DNA of 46,484 nt from Bacteroidales bacterium (lineage in GTDB: Bacteria; Bacteroidota; Bacteroidia; Bacteroidales; VadinHA17). The notes beneath the pieces were generated by a model that did not search any database, was not told the origin of the DNA, and worked only from the letters and a program-made list of their open reading frames with translations. The DNA is taken from NCBI GenBank assembly GCA_009877105.1, contig WXFD01000011.1:1-46484 (forward strand), written 5' to 3'. Below, in pieces: positions 26,381 to 35,667 of this stretch. The position numbers and the translations under genes are program-made. Every line of letters begins with the position of its first letter. Within the stretch, counting starts at the first letter, position 1.

Positions 26381-27478
26381 ATGAGATCTTTAAAACAACT
26401 ACTATACGATCAATATCTCACATTCCGTTACACATTCGGAAATACAAAGCAATATTATCCGGGCAAAAAGAAGTCAAAGTTCCAAATATTACGGGATCTA
26501 ATAGCATGGCAGCTCCGTGAACATGAGTTCAATTCAATGTATTATGCAATGGGCCTTCATCTCACGGGGTCAGTACAGAAAGAATATATTAGCAGGAGAA
26601 GTTTCCTGAAAATCAAAAATAAGGTTGAAAAGAAATTACGACAACAGGCAGGTTGTGAGGATCTGATATATGATGTGATCACGAAGGATAAATTTTATGC
26701 GAATTCGATATTAACTGCAAACGGGCTGCCCTGTACTGAAAATCTCGCACTGGTATCAGGCTCAGGATTGATATATCCTGACGGTAAAATTAAAAAACTT
26801 GATTCGTTATTAAAACTTGACCATCCTTTCTTCCTGAAGAATATCACCCTTGAAGCCGGTGAAGGAATTTTACATTGTCTTGTACAGGATAACGGGATCC
26901 TGATAAACGGGGTGCAAAAAACAATATCGGATTTGAGAAAAATCCTGGATTGTAAAAAATGGATCTTACAGAAGCAATATTACTCCCACGGGGATCTCGC
27001 AAAGATAAATTCAATGGCTCTTAACTCCACGCGGGTATTTACAATCCTGAATGACGGGGAACCTGAATTTCTTTGTGCCTATCAGGGGTTTGCCACGGGA
27101 AATGCCACATCGGATTCATGGCAGCATGGCTCAATATATACAGGAATTGACATAGAAAATGAAACACTTAAGGAATATGGATTAACCAGCGTTTCAGACA
27201 GGCGCGAAGGTTTGCTGAAAGAACACCCCGACAGCAGGATAAGATTCAAAGGCTTTAAAATTCCTTTTCTTCAGGAAGCTGTTGATCTATGTATCAGGGC
27301 ACACCGTGTGCTTTATTTCAATTTCATAATCGGATGGGATGTGGCAATCACCGATTCGGGTCCCTTAATCCTTGAGGCAAATGAAAAACCCGGGATGAAT
27401 GTTGCGCAGGCGTTGAACGGTGGACTTAGGCAGAGAATAGAGGAGTGTACAGATAAGATATTAAGAGGAAGAAAGTAG
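26381..27478 (+). CDS. Sugar-transfer-associated ATP-grasp protein
   Basis: About 365 residues from ATG 26381 (MRSLKQLLYDQYL). It resembles the ATPgrasp_ST family (PF14397), found in polysaccharide loci: a long N-terminal helical part, then ATP-grasp elements ending FNFIIGWDVAITDSGPLILEANEKPGMNVAQ, where Asp, Glu and Asn bind magnesium. ATP-grasp enzymes make amide or ester bonds through an acyl-phosphate; the substrates here are unknown. An in-frame ATG at 26294 would prepend 29 residues translated from family C repeat, so I exclude it. The stop TAG is immediately followed by family C repeats. Confidence 0.85.
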   Translation: MRSLKQLLYDQYLTFRYTFGNTKQYYPGKKKSKFQILRDLIAWQLREHEFNSMYYAMGLHLTGSVQKEYISRRSFLKIKNKVEKKLRQQAGCEDLIYDVITKDKFYANSILTANGLPCTENLALVSGSGLIYPDGKIKKLDSLLKLDHPFFLKNITLEAGEGILHCLVQDNGILINGVQKTISDLRKILDCKKWILQKQYYSHGDLAKINSMALNSTRVFTILNDGEPEFLCAYQGFATGNATSDSWQHGSIYTGIDIENETLKEYGLTSVSDRREGLLKEHPDSRIRFKGFKIPFLQEAVDLCIRAHRVLYFNFIIGWDVAITDSGPLILEANEKPGMNVAQALNGGLRQRIEECTDKILRGRK

Positions 27479-27483
27479 GTATT

Positions 27484-27895
27484 TGGTAATCGGTAATCGG
27501 TATTCAGTATTCAGTAATCAGTATTCGGTATACATTCAACCTCATGACAGACCGAACACCGAATACCGAATACCGTTATAAAGGACACCGAACACCGTTT
27601 TAAAATAATACTCAGTTCTTAAAAACCGAATACCGAATACCGAACACCGAATACCGTTATAAAGGACACCGGACACCGTTTCAAAAGACGCCTAATTCAA
27701 TAATCGGGATACAGTCAATCTCATGACAGACCGAACACCGAACACCGAATACCGAATACCGTTATAAAGGACACCGAACACCGTCCTAAAAGATACCGAA
27801 AACCGTTTTAAAATAATACTCAGTTCTTAAAAACCGAACACCGAACACCGAATACCGAATACCGTTTTAAAGAACACCGAATACCGTTTTACTGA
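27484..27895. repeat. Family C repeat block
   Basis: At least three family C segments fill the 455-nt spacer. GGTAATCGGTATTCAGT-type left arms occur near 27484, and two CTCATGACAGACCGAA cores lie near 27541 and 27720. Several right-arm stretches of ACCGAATACCGTTNTAAAG follow. Phrases of tens of bases recur within the block and at 26221-26371 (for example AAAAGACGCCTAATTCA). I saw no gene or obvious promoter in it. Confidence 0.88.
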
Positions 27896-27933
27896 AACAC
27901 TAACCTCATCACGATAAATTCTAAACCAAACAA

Positions 27934-29238
27934 ATGAAAATAGCAGTCTTCGGCCTCGGTTATGTCGGCTGTGTAAGCCTGGGTTGCCTGGCAGAATACG
28001 GGCATACTGTAATTGGAGTGGATATCAATGAGTATAAGGTTAGCCAGATTAATTCAGGAGTTCCGACAATCATTGAGAAAGATATTGATGAGTTGATAAG
28101 AAAGCACACCGCAACGGGCAGGATAAAGGCAACCACAGATTATTTGAACGCGGTAAATGAATCAGACGTGGCCTTTATATGCGTGGGCACTCCTTCAACT
28201 GTTACCGGACAGCTTGATATGACTCATATTTTTAATTCGGCTGAACAGATTGCAGAGGGAATAAGAAGCAGGGATTCATTTTATACCGTGGTGATCCGAA
28301 GCACTGTCATGCCTGGCACAAATAACCGGATAAGCGAATTGATGGAACAGATTTCAGGTTTAAGAAGAAATATAGATTTTTCGGTTGTATCAAATCCGGA
28401 ATTCCTGCGGGAAGGATCTGCTGTCAGTGATTTTTTTAATCCTCCCTATACCGTTATCGGAACAGATGACAGAAACGCGTTCAGGATAATGGAAGAAATC
28501 TACAGTCCGACTGGAAAGCCTGTTATACAAACTGACATCGGAGTGGCAGAAATGATAAAATACGTGAATAATTCATTTCATGCACTTAAAATTGCATTTG
28601 CGAACGAAGTGGGGGTGATTGCCAAAAAGACAGGAGTTGATTCATTAAAGCTGATGGACCTGTTTGTAAAGGATGAAAAGCTGAATATCTCACCTGCCTA
28701 TCTTAAGCCCGGAATGGCGTATGGCGGCTCTTGTCTCCCGAAGGATCTTAAAGGTCTTTTCACGATAGCATACGATAATTATCTTGATACGCCATTGCTA
28801 AAAAGTATCGGTGAATCAAATGCCATTCACCTTGACAGGGCATTTGAACTGGTTGAAAAACACCGGTCTAAAAAGATCGGAGTTATCGGCCTTGCCTTTA
28901 AAAAAGGCACGGATGACCTGCGTCACAGTCCTGCTGTTGAGCTTGTTGAAAAACTGTCCGGCAAAGGCTATGATGTAAAAATTTATGATAAGAACGTTGT
29001 TATATCAAAACTCCTTGGAGCCAATAAGAGCTATATTGAAGAACGGCTGCCGCATGTTTCAGGACTTCTTGCAAGTTCTCTCCTGGAGGTGATTGATCAT
29101 TCCGAAACGGTTGTACTTGTTCATAAACTTTTTGAAATGACCGGGATGAAAGACAGGCTGAAAGACAAGAATGTTATTGACCTTGCCGGATATCCTGAAT
29201 TTCGGGAGTTACCGAATTATGAGGGAATTGCGTGGTGA
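27934..29238 (+). CDS. Nucleotide-sugar dehydrogenase, GDP-mannose 6-dehydrogenase type
   Basis: Oxidises the C6 hydroxyl of a nucleotide hexose to a uronic acid with two NAD. It has GLGYVG at 7-12, VCVGTPS-type ICVGTPSTVTG, SNPEFLREGSAVSDF, and the catalytic cysteine at Cys267 in YGGSCLPKD. The SPAYLKPGMAYGGSCLPKDL context and the cysteine position resemble AlgD (GDP-mannose) more than UDP-glucose dehydrogenases, which usually have GGxCFPKD. The length of 434 fits. It probably provides a mannuronic-type acid, which could be the carboxylate acted on by the amide-forming enzymes around it. Confidence 0.9.
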   Translation: MKIAVFGLGYVGCVSLGCLAEYGHTVIGVDINEYKVSQINSGVPTIIEKDIDELIRKHTATGRIKATTDYLNAVNESDVAFICVGTPSTVTGQLDMTHIFNSAEQIAEGIRSRDSFYTVVIRSTVMPGTNNRISELMEQISGLRRNIDFSVVSNPEFLREGSAVSDFFNPPYTVIGTDDRNAFRIMEEIYSPTGKPVIQTDIGVAEMIKYVNNSFHALKIAFANEVGVIAKKTGVDSLKLMDLFVKDEKLNISPAYLKPGMAYGGSCLPKDLKGLFTIAYDNYLDTPLLKSIGESNAIHLDRAFELVEKHRSKKIGVIGLAFKKGTDDLRHSPAVELVEKLSGKGYDVKIYDKNVVISKLLGANKSYIEERLPHVSGLLASSLLEVIDHSETVVLVHKLFEMTGMKDRLKDKNVIDLAGYPEFRELPNYEGIAW

Positions 29239-29257
29239 TCAGGGAAGTCAGATTTGT

Positions 29258-29469
29258 GAATTGTGATTTTTGATTCGAGATTTGAGATTTATCCTCATGC
29301 CTGAAAATCACAAATTAAGAATCACAAATCACCAATCAAAAATACATGAAAATCCGATTTGAGAATTGTGATTTTTGATTCGAGCTTTAAGATTTATCCT
29401 CATGCCTGAAAATCACAAATTAAGAATTACAAATCACCAATCAAAAATACATGAAAATCCGATTTGAGA
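29258..29469. repeat. Family E tandem palindromic units, 2 copies
   Basis: Two 105-bp units at 29258-29362 and 29363-29467 are nearly identical. The left arm is GAATTGTGATTTTTGATTCG, the central phrase is TTTATCCTCATGCCTGAA, and the right arm has AATCACA-type heptamers (AAATCACAAATTAAGAATCA). The arms are complementary. The unit junction AAATCCGATTTGAGA occurs at 29350-29364 and again at 29455-29469. Confidence 0.92.
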
Positions 29470-29485
29470 TTAATCAGGCAATAAT

Positions 29486-29851
29486 ATGACAACTAAAGAA
29501 CTTGAAGAGCGGCTCATTCAATTTGCCGCAATGATAATTGAGCTTACTGATTCAATAAAAAAGACCAGGGCCGGACTTACTTTGATTGATCAAATGTCCC
29601 GTTCAAGTATTTCTGCTGCTCTTAATTATGGTGAATCAGCAGGTGCCGAATCACCCAGGGATTTTATTCATAAACTGCAGGTTGTATTGAAAGAATTACG
29701 GGAAACACTGATGGCGTTACGGATCACTCAAGTGTCAAAACTCACTAATAATACTGAATTGCTTAAAGATTGTTTACAGGAGTGTAATGAACTTGTTAGT
29801 ATTTTCACCAAAAGTGTTATATCGAATAAAAAGAAGATAAATGATTTGTGA
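29486..29851 (+). CDS. Four-helix-bundle protein (23S rRNA-IVS/S23 type)
   Basis: 121 residues, all alpha-helical in appearance: MTTKELEERLIQFAAMIIELTDSI, SRSSISAALNYGESAGAESPRDFIHKLQVVLKELRETLMAL, and a final helix LLKDCLQECNELVSIFTKSV. The SISAALNYGES part matches the conserved helix-2 SIxxNxAEG signature of the PF05635/TIGR02436 family. Function is unknown. The gene sits inside the family E array with AAATCCGATTTGAGA on both sides (29455-29469, 29851-29865). Only 16 nt precede its ATG, and its TGA stop runs into the right copy. Confidence 0.9.
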   Translation: MTTKELEERLIQFAAMIIELTDSIKKTRAGLTLIDQMSRSSISAALNYGESAGAESPRDFIHKLQVVLKELRETLMALRITQVSKLTNNTELLKDCLQECNELVSIFTKSVISNKKKINDL

Positions 29852-29953
29852 AATCCGATTTGAGAATTGTAATTTTTGATTTTTGATTTGAAATTTACCT
29901 TACTGTACAAGACATAAATCACAAATCACAAATCAAGAATCACAAATCAATTA
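29851..29953. repeat. Family E unit, interrupted by the S23-type gene
   Basis: Begins AAATCCGATTTGAGA and continues AATTGTAATTTTTGATTTTTG. It ends in AATCACA heptamers (AAATCACAAATCACAAATCA) up to 20 nt before the next gene. The central phrase differs from that of the two tandem units, so it is a diverged third copy. Confidence 0.88.
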
Positions 29954-29973
29954 ATCCTTTTATTTAGAATTAA

Positions 29974-31203
29974 ATGATCGACAAGATACTGATCGTCAAC
30001 CCCGGCCCTGTTTACCCGGTAACGTCCATGAGCCAGATGAGGACGCATAATATGATACGTACCTTGTCAAAGGATTTCCGGGTTGATCTTCTGACTCCGT
30101 ATGTTGATGATGAAAGTTTTAATACTGCTCATGAATCAATGGCTTCCCAGGGAGGGGAATATATTGGAATTAAATCGGCTAAAAACAGAAGTAACTTACT
30201 AAAGAAAAGAACTGCCCAGGCGCTTGAATACCTTGCTTATTATATTACGGGAGCTGACAGGGAAATTACCACTTATAAAAGAAACAATAAAAGGATAAAA
30301 GAGATAATAAAGGAAAGAGGTTATAAAACTGTTATCAGCAACTATTGGGAAGGTTCGCTTTATTACAAATACCTTGATAAAGGGATATTTAAAATTCTTG
30401 ACCCGCACTATGCCGTTGGTGAAAACCTGGATGTTCTTAAAAGGTTAAACAAAAGAACTTTCAGGTATTTCTTTGAAAAGAGAAGACTCCTGAATAATAT
30501 GAGACTTGAAAAAGAAGTGATTGATGTTTCAGATCTTCTGTTACCGCTTTCAAAAAGGAACCTCGAAGAGTTCCGGAAGATAAATCCGGACAAACCGATG
30601 CTGCTTATTCCCGACGGCGCCGAACTGGATTATTACCTTAATTATCCAAAAATCCCGGATCCCCGCACCATTCTGTTTTACGGTGCTATTGGCAGCAATC
30701 AGAATAAAAAAGCGTTCTGGCGGCTTTTCAATAATATCCTGCCGGGTCTTAAAAAAGAATTTCCCGGGCTCAGATTACTTGTTGTTGGTTCCAATCCTCC
30801 TGATGAAATAAAATCGCTTGACAACGGCAATGATATTATTGTGACTGGATTCGTTGAAGATGTCCGACCATGGCTTGGGCAGGCCCGGTTATGCATTATT
30901 CCTCTTGAACTTGGCTCTGGTTTCAGGGGACGTGTTATTGAACTGATGGCAATGGGTGTACCAGTTGCCGGAACTCACAATGCACTGGACAGTATAGATA
31001 TGGAGAATAGAGTTCACGGGTATGTAAGCGATGATGATGAGCAACTGATACACTATTGTACTGATCTGCTCAGGGATAATGAATTACATAACAGTATAAG
31101 CAAATCTGCCAGGAAATTTGTAAAAGAGAATTATTCTCTTGAAGCAACATTCGGAAAGCTGAATGATTATTTAAAAACACTCGTTACCGATGGACTCTGT
31201 TAA
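29974..31203 (+). CDS. Family 4 glycosyltransferase
   Basis: 409 residues with a GT-B fold. N-terminal VNPGPVYPVTSMSQMRTHNMIRTL replaces the usual glycine-rich start. LIPDGAELDYY is followed by the donor half ILFYGAIGSNQNKKAFWRL, ending with PLELGSGFRGRVIELMAMGVPV. That last segment resembles the PEP-CTERM/exosortase-associated GT4 subgroup. The last 14 bp overlap the CapA gene. Confidence 0.88.
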   Translation: MIDKILIVNPGPVYPVTSMSQMRTHNMIRTLSKDFRVDLLTPYVDDESFNTAHESMASQGGEYIGIKSAKNRSNLLKKRTAQALEYLAYYITGADREITTYKRNNKRIKEIIKERGYKTVISNYWEGSLYYKYLDKGIFKILDPHYAVGENLDVLKRLNKRTFRYFFEKRRLLNNMRLEKEVIDVSDLLLPLSKRNLEEFRKINPDKPMLLIPDGAELDYYLNYPKIPDPRTILFYGAIGSNQNKKAFWRLFNNILPGLKKEFPGLRLLVVGSNPPDEIKSLDNGNDIIVTGFVEDVRPWLGQARLCIIPLELGSGFRGRVIELMAMGVPVAGTHNALDSIDMENRVHGYVSDDDEQLIHYCTDLLRDNELHNSISKSARKFVKENYSLEATFGKLNDYLKTLVTDGLC

Positions 31204-32296
31204 CCTGCTCTTCACCGGCGATTTTGCTCCATTGACAGCGCCTGATCAAATCAGTCATGACCATTTTAAAGATTTGAATAATATCCTTTCTTCGGCCGAT
31301 TTACATATTACAAATCTTGAATGTCCTTTAACGAGGGCAGAGAATGCAATTCGGAAGACGGGGCCATCAATTAAAGGATATCCCGAAGCAATTGAATTAT
31401 TGAAACAGGCAAAAGTTGGAATCGCTTGTCTCGCGAACAATCATATCTTTGATTATGGGGAAGATGGGATAAATGATACGATTGATTTATGTGAAGGCAA
31501 TGGTATTGGTACGATTGGTATAATTTCCAGAAAGGATAAAAGAGATCATTGGATTATTAAGGAGCTCAAGGGGAAGAAAATCGGATTTCTCAACTATTGT
31601 GAACATGAATTTAGTGTAAGGGAAGAAGGATCATTGGGAGCTTCCGGCTATGATCCGTTAAATGCATTTTATGATATCAGTGGATTAAGGCCAGAGGTTG
31701 ATTGCCTGATAGTCATTTATCATGGAGGCAATGAATATTATCCTTTACCGAGACCCGATCTCAAAAAAGACTTTCATTATCTTGCTGACCTCGGAGCCGA
31801 TGCTGTGATAGGTCATCACACTCATGTTGTGAGCGGCTATGAGATATATGACAATAAACCTTTAGTCTACAGTCTGGGTAATTTTTTCTTCCCGTCCAAA
31901 GGAGAACCAGATCCTTGGTATAGTGGAGTTATGTGCTTATTAAAAATTGGAGAAAAATTAAAGTTTGAATTAATCCACATAAAACAATGCAGAAATAACT
32001 TCAGGGTTGAATTGCAAGTCCCGGAGCATAAAGAACTGAATGAGAAAGGAATTCAAGAGCTCTCAGGGATTATTTCAGATGATGAAAAGCTTAAAAGAAG
32101 CTGGGAAAGTTATGTAAGCAACTTTGGGCCGGGTCTGGAAGGCTCATTTCTTTACCCTTCCGTGTTTGACAGGATTCTTAAAAAGTTGAAACTTAAAATA
32201 TACAATGATCACAAATTGCGGGCAATCATAAATATTATCAGCAATAGTTCTTTAAGGAAGCTCCTGATTGATTCATTAAAACTGAAGAACAGATGA
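31190..32296 (+). CDS. CapA-family protein (poly-gamma-glutamate synthesis, metallophosphatase fold)
   Basis: 368 residues of the PGA_cap family (PF09587): FTGDFAP with Asp11 near the start, ITNLECPLT, CLANNHIFDYGEDGI, IVIYHGGNEYYPLP and GHHTHVVSGYEIY, which together give the Asp, Asn and His ligands of a calcineurin-like dimetal site. CapA is needed for poly-gamma-glutamate capsules, but homologues occur widely in polysaccharide loci with no proven reaction. There is no signal peptide in the first residues, so it may be cytoplasmic. It shares ATGA with the following ATP-grasp gene, suggesting they act together. Confidence 0.9.
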   Translation: MDSVNLLFTGDFAPLTAPDQISHDHFKDLNNILSSADLHITNLECPLTRAENAIRKTGPSIKGYPEAIELLKQAKVGIACLANNHIFDYGEDGINDTIDLCEGNGIGTIGIISRKDKRDHWIIKELKGKKIGFLNYCEHEFSVREEGSLGASGYDPLNAFYDISGLRPEVDCLIVIYHGGNEYYPLPRPDLKKDFHYLADLGADAVIGHHTHVVSGYEIYDNKPLVYSLGNFFFPSKGEPDPWYSGVMCLLKIGEKLKFELIHIKQCRNNFRVELQVPEHKELNEKGIQELSGIISDDEKLKRSWESYVSNFGPGLEGSFLYPSVFDRILKKLKLKIYNDHKLRAIINIISNSSLRKLLIDSLKLKNR

Positions 32297-33387
32297 AAAG
32301 CCCGGTTGTTGGGATTCTTAAAAGGAATAATTTCAAGATTGATTCAGAGATAGAAGTATATAAAACTATTCTTGATTTCAATAAGATTGAGAATATTTCA
32401 CTTGACATAAATCAAAAGAATTTTTGGAATACGATTAAAGAAATAGATCTTTTGATCTATAAATGGGGTCACGATCATCATAACTTTCAGATAGCAACCA
32501 CAATACTCCCTATAATTGAAAAGATCATGGGAATTAAATGTTTTCCTGATCTTTCAACCTGTTGGCACTATGATGATAAAATAAAGCAATATTATCTCCT
32601 TAAGGAAAACGATTTTCCGGTTGTTGATTCATTTGTTTTCTGGAGCAAGGATGCTGCAACTGAATGGCTTGATGAATATGATTCTTTTCCGGTAGTACAC
32701 AAATTAAGGAATGGTTCCGGATCAATGGCAGTAAAATTGGTCTCCAGCAAAAGAGAAGCCTCCAGAATAATCTCCAGGATGTTTGGGCGAGGTTTATTAC
32801 AAACAGATGTTTCCTTATATCACACAGCCAAGACCCTTAATTATAATCCGACAAAGATTTTCAGGCATTATGCCATTAATTTCAGAAACAGATTTATTTA
32901 TCCTGAAAAACAGCAATTTTGGACGCGGCATAAAAACTATGCTTACTTTCAAAAATTTCTGCCAGACAATCAATGGGATACGCGAGTTACTACGGCAGGG
33001 AACCGGGCTCATGCATTCAGACGGTTCACCAGGCCAAATGATTTCAGGGCTTCCGGAAGTAATAAATGGGATATCGATCCAGCGAAGATTGATATGCGAA
33101 TGGTAAGAACAGCTCTTGAGATTTCCCGGAAATTGAGATTTCAGGCAATGGCGTATGACTTCATCTTTGATGAGAATAATGAACCTAAAATTGTTGAAAT
33201 GAGCTATCTCTATGGAGGAGCGGGTTATCCTGATTTTATGAATGGTTATTGGGATGAAAATTTAGAATGGCATCCAGGCCGCTTCTGGCCGCAGTATTTT
33301 GAACTTGTTGATATTCTTGAAATGCCGGATCTCAAAGTTCCCTATATTGAGACAGACACATCATATAAGAAAGCTCAAATAGAATAG
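32293..33387 (+). CDS. ATP-grasp domain protein (RimK-like)
   Basis: 364 residues. The N-terminal half has alternating beta-alpha units. The ATP-grasp half has FPVVHKLRNGSGSMAVKLV at about 132-150 as the glycine-rich lid strand, FRHYAINFRNR and AFRRFTRPNDFRASG, and ends MAYDFIFDENNEPKIVEMSYLYG with the metal-binding acids. It is likely a carboxylate-amine ligase adding an amino acid or similar; substrate unknown. It overlaps CapA by 4 bp (ATGA), and the next glycosyltransferase follows at 9 nt. Confidence 0.82.
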   Translation: MKSPVVGILKRNNFKIDSEIEVYKTILDFNKIENISLDINQKNFWNTIKEIDLLIYKWGHDHHNFQIATTILPIIEKIMGIKCFPDLSTCWHYDDKIKQYYLLKENDFPVVDSFVFWSKDAATEWLDEYDSFPVVHKLRNGSGSMAVKLVSSKREASRIISRMFGRGLLQTDVSLYHTAKTLNYNPTKIFRHYAINFRNRFIYPEKQQFWTRHKNYAYFQKFLPDNQWDTRVTTAGNRAHAFRRFTRPNDFRASGSNKWDIDPAKIDMRMVRTALEISRKLRFQAMAYDFIFDENNEPKIVEMSYLYGGAGYPDFMNGYWDENLEWHPGRFWPQYFELVDILEMPDLKVPYIETDTSYKKAQIE

Positions 33388-33396
33388 ATAAACATC

Positions 33397-34482
33397 ATGG
33401 TTATTGTTTTTGCTACGGATTCTGTTGAAAGAGGGGGTAAAGAGAGAGTGATGGCAATCCTGTGCGTATCACTCATGAGACGGGGTAATGAAATAAGGAT
33501 ACTGGCTAAAAGGGAAGGGAAACATGACAGTTATTTAAATGAATATAATATTGAAAATAAAACCATAGTTTCGTACAATGGCTTCTTACAATATAAGACC
33601 CTTTTGCATGAATTCCGGCCTGATATGGTTGTTTCATGGGATATTAAAACCTCCTTTTATAATCTGTTGCTTTATCCCAGGCTGAATTATAAATTCATCA
33701 ACGGATCAATACGGCATGGTGTACGGTTGTTAAAACCATCTCATTTGTTCAGGAGTCTTCTCTGCCATCTGTCTCCATACGTGATTTCCAATTCATTTGC
33801 AGGACTGAAAGTCAACAATCTCAGGCCGGGAAAGAAGAGGTTTGTGCTTTATAACGGGATTGAAACAAAATTCCGTAACACCTTATCACCCGAAGAAAAA
33901 TATGAACTGAAACAAAGATTTATTCCGGGTTATGCAGATAATCCGGGATTTGTTTATATCTCGGTTGCCAATTTTGTTCCATATAAAGACTATTTTACTG
34001 TAACTAAAGCGCTTTCAAGACTTAGGAGCGCTTTTAATTTTTACTATCTGATTGCCGGCGGCGGTCCGATGAGAAAGGAGGTTGAGGAAATGACCCGGAC
34101 TTATGGCCTTGAAAAAAACATCATCCTTGCCGGGAAAGTCGAAAATGTACGAGATTATCTCTTTGCAGCTGATGTGATGATCCACTCCTCTCGGGGTGAA
34201 GGCATTTCAAATGCAATCCTGGAAGCAATGCATGCAGGCCTCCCTGTTATTGCGACAAATGTCGGCGGGATTCCTGAAACTGTTTACCCGGGTTCGTCAT
34301 TGCTTTTCCCTTATAAAGATCATGAGGCTCTTTATCGTTGCCTTCTTAAATCCAAAGAACTAAAAGAGTCATTCAATCCGGATTCCGAGTCTTACCAGAA
34401 CCATCTCGCTAAATTCTCTGTGGAAACTATGGTGCGTAGATTTGAAGAAATCATAGATATTGTAACACGGAAAGAGAGATAA
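33397..34482 (+). CDS. Family 4 glycosyltransferase
   Basis: 361 residues and a classic GT4: GGKERVMAILCVSLMRRG near the N-terminus, VLYNGIETKF, the donor half VYISVANFVPYKDYFTV, and SRGEGISNAILEAMHAGLPVI with the E-x7-E pair followed by GGIPE. It is probably a retaining alpha-glycosyltransferase with an unknown donor. Its TAA stop overlaps the first bases of a family D palindrome. Confidence 0.9.
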   Translation: MVIVFATDSVERGGKERVMAILCVSLMRRGNEIRILAKREGKHDSYLNEYNIENKTIVSYNGFLQYKTLLHEFRPDMVVSWDIKTSFYNLLLYPRLNYKFINGSIRHGVRLLKPSHLFRSLLCHLSPYVISNSFAGLKVNNLRPGKKRFVLYNGIETKFRNTLSPEEKYELKQRFIPGYADNPGFVYISVANFVPYKDYFTVTKALSRLRSAFNFYYLIAGGGPMRKEVEEMTRTYGLEKNIILAGKVENVRDYLFAADVMIHSSRGEGISNAILEAMHAGLPVIATNVGGIPETVYPGSSLLFPYKDHEALYRCLLKSKELKESFNPDSESYQNHLAKFSVETMVRRFEEIIDIVTRKER

Positions 34483-34550
34483 CCGCGGAGGCGCAAAGGC
34501 GCTAAAACCGCTGAGAGAAAGCTTTGCGTCTTCGCGTCTTGGCGGTGAAA
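34481..34550. repeat. Family D palindrome, single unit
   Basis: The left arm is AACCGCGGAGGCGCAAAGGC and the right arm is GCGTCTTCGCGTCTTGGCGG followed by TGAAA. The arms are complementary with mismatches. It begins at the glycosyltransferase stop and ends 4 nt before the deacetylase ATG, so the whole spacer is repeat. Confidence 0.9.
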
Positions 34551-34554
34551 TAAC

Positions 34555-35565
34555 ATGAAACTCTACTCTACACTAAGATCCTTTTTATCAGAAAAGAACA
34601 AGGGAGCTCTTACAAAAATCCTGATTGAATCCGGACTTAAGCCCAGGATAAACAAGAGAGCCAGATCGCCATTTGACAAAGGCATAATAGTATTCTCGGC
34701 CGATTTCGAAATGGCCTGGGCCTTCCGGTTTTCCAGAACCAGGCGCCATGAAGCTGTTGAAAAAGGATTGGCTGAAAGAAAAAATGTTCCGATTCTGCTG
34801 GACCTTTTTGATAAATATAATATCCCCGTAACATGGGCAACGGTAGGCCATCTTTTCCTGAATGAATGCCGGCGAGGACCGGGCGGATTGCCGCACCCCG
34901 AAATGCCCCGCCCTGACTATTTTAAAAACCGGAACTGGAACTTTAGCTCGGGCGACTGGTACCAGCATGATCCCTGCACTGACTATAATACCGATCCGGC
35001 ATGGTATGCATCTGACCTGGTTGATTTAATCATAAGATCAGATGTAAAACATGAGATGGGGTGCCATACATTTTCTCATCTTGATTTTACCTATAAGAAT
35101 TGCCCGAGGCCGCTTGCCGACGCGGAACTTGATGCGTGTATAAAAGCTGCTTCAGTCAGGGGAGTCAGGTTGCAAAGCATGGTTTTCCCCGGAGGTACGG
35201 CCGGGAATTATGAAAGTCTTGCTGAAAGAGGGTTCACTTGTTACCGTCAGCCGATGAAAAATCATATCGATCTGCCCTATATTGACAGCCATGGTTTGGT
35301 TGTTCTTCCAAGTTCATTGGGGCTGGATAAGGATCCTTATGGGTGGGATAGAGAATTTCACTTGCAAATGATACGCAAATACCTGGATAAGACTGCTAAA
35401 CATAAACAGGTTTGTCATTTTTGGTTTCATCCGTCAATGGATGGCTGGTACCTTGAAAATGTGATGCCGGAAGTATTGAAAATGGTTGCAGATTATGCCG
35501 GCTCTTCTAAAATTGAGGTTAAAACCATGTGTCAGCTGGCTGAGTTGGTAATCAGTAATCGGTAA
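34555..35565 (+). CDS. Polysaccharide deacetylase (NodB homology domain)
   Basis: 336 residues of the CE4/NodB fold. The first motif is FSADFEMAW with Asp50 and lacks the usual second aspartate of TFDD. The second motif is HTFSH with His171 and His175. MVFPGG and CHFWFHPSMDGWY cover the later motifs. It removes N-acetyl groups or other acyl groups from a sugar, and would expose an amine for acylation by the FemAB or ATP-grasp proteins nearby. The last residues (VISNR) and the stop are encoded by family C repeat that starts at 35547. Confidence 0.88.
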   Translation: MKLYSTLRSFLSEKNKGALTKILIESGLKPRINKRARSPFDKGIIVFSADFEMAWAFRFSRTRRHEAVEKGLAERKNVPILLDLFDKYNIPVTWATVGHLFLNECRRGPGGLPHPEMPRPDYFKNRNWNFSSGDWYQHDPCTDYNTDPAWYASDLVDLIIRSDVKHEMGCHTFSHLDFTYKNCPRPLADAELDACIKAASVRGVRLQSMVFPGGTAGNYESLAERGFTCYRQPMKNHIDLPYIDSHGLVVLPSSLGLDKDPYGWDREFHLQMIRKYLDKTAKHKQVCHFWFHPSMDGWYLENVMPEVLKMVADYAGSSKIEVKTMCQLAELVISNR

Positions 35566-35650
35566 TCGGTATTCAGTATTCAGTATTCAGTAATCGGTAT
35601 TCAGTCAATCTCATGACAAACCGAATACCGAACACTGAACACCGAATACA
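35547..35650. repeat. Family C palindrome
   Basis: The left arm is GGTAATCGGTATTCAGTATT words, the core CAGTCAATCTCATGACAAAC starts at 35602, and the right arm is CCGAATACCGAACACTGAAC words. It starts inside the deacetylase coding sequence, supplies its TAA stop, and ends 17 nt before the asparagine-synthetase-like ATG. Confidence 0.9.
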
Positions 35651-35667
35651 GTTTTCATGAAATAAAC

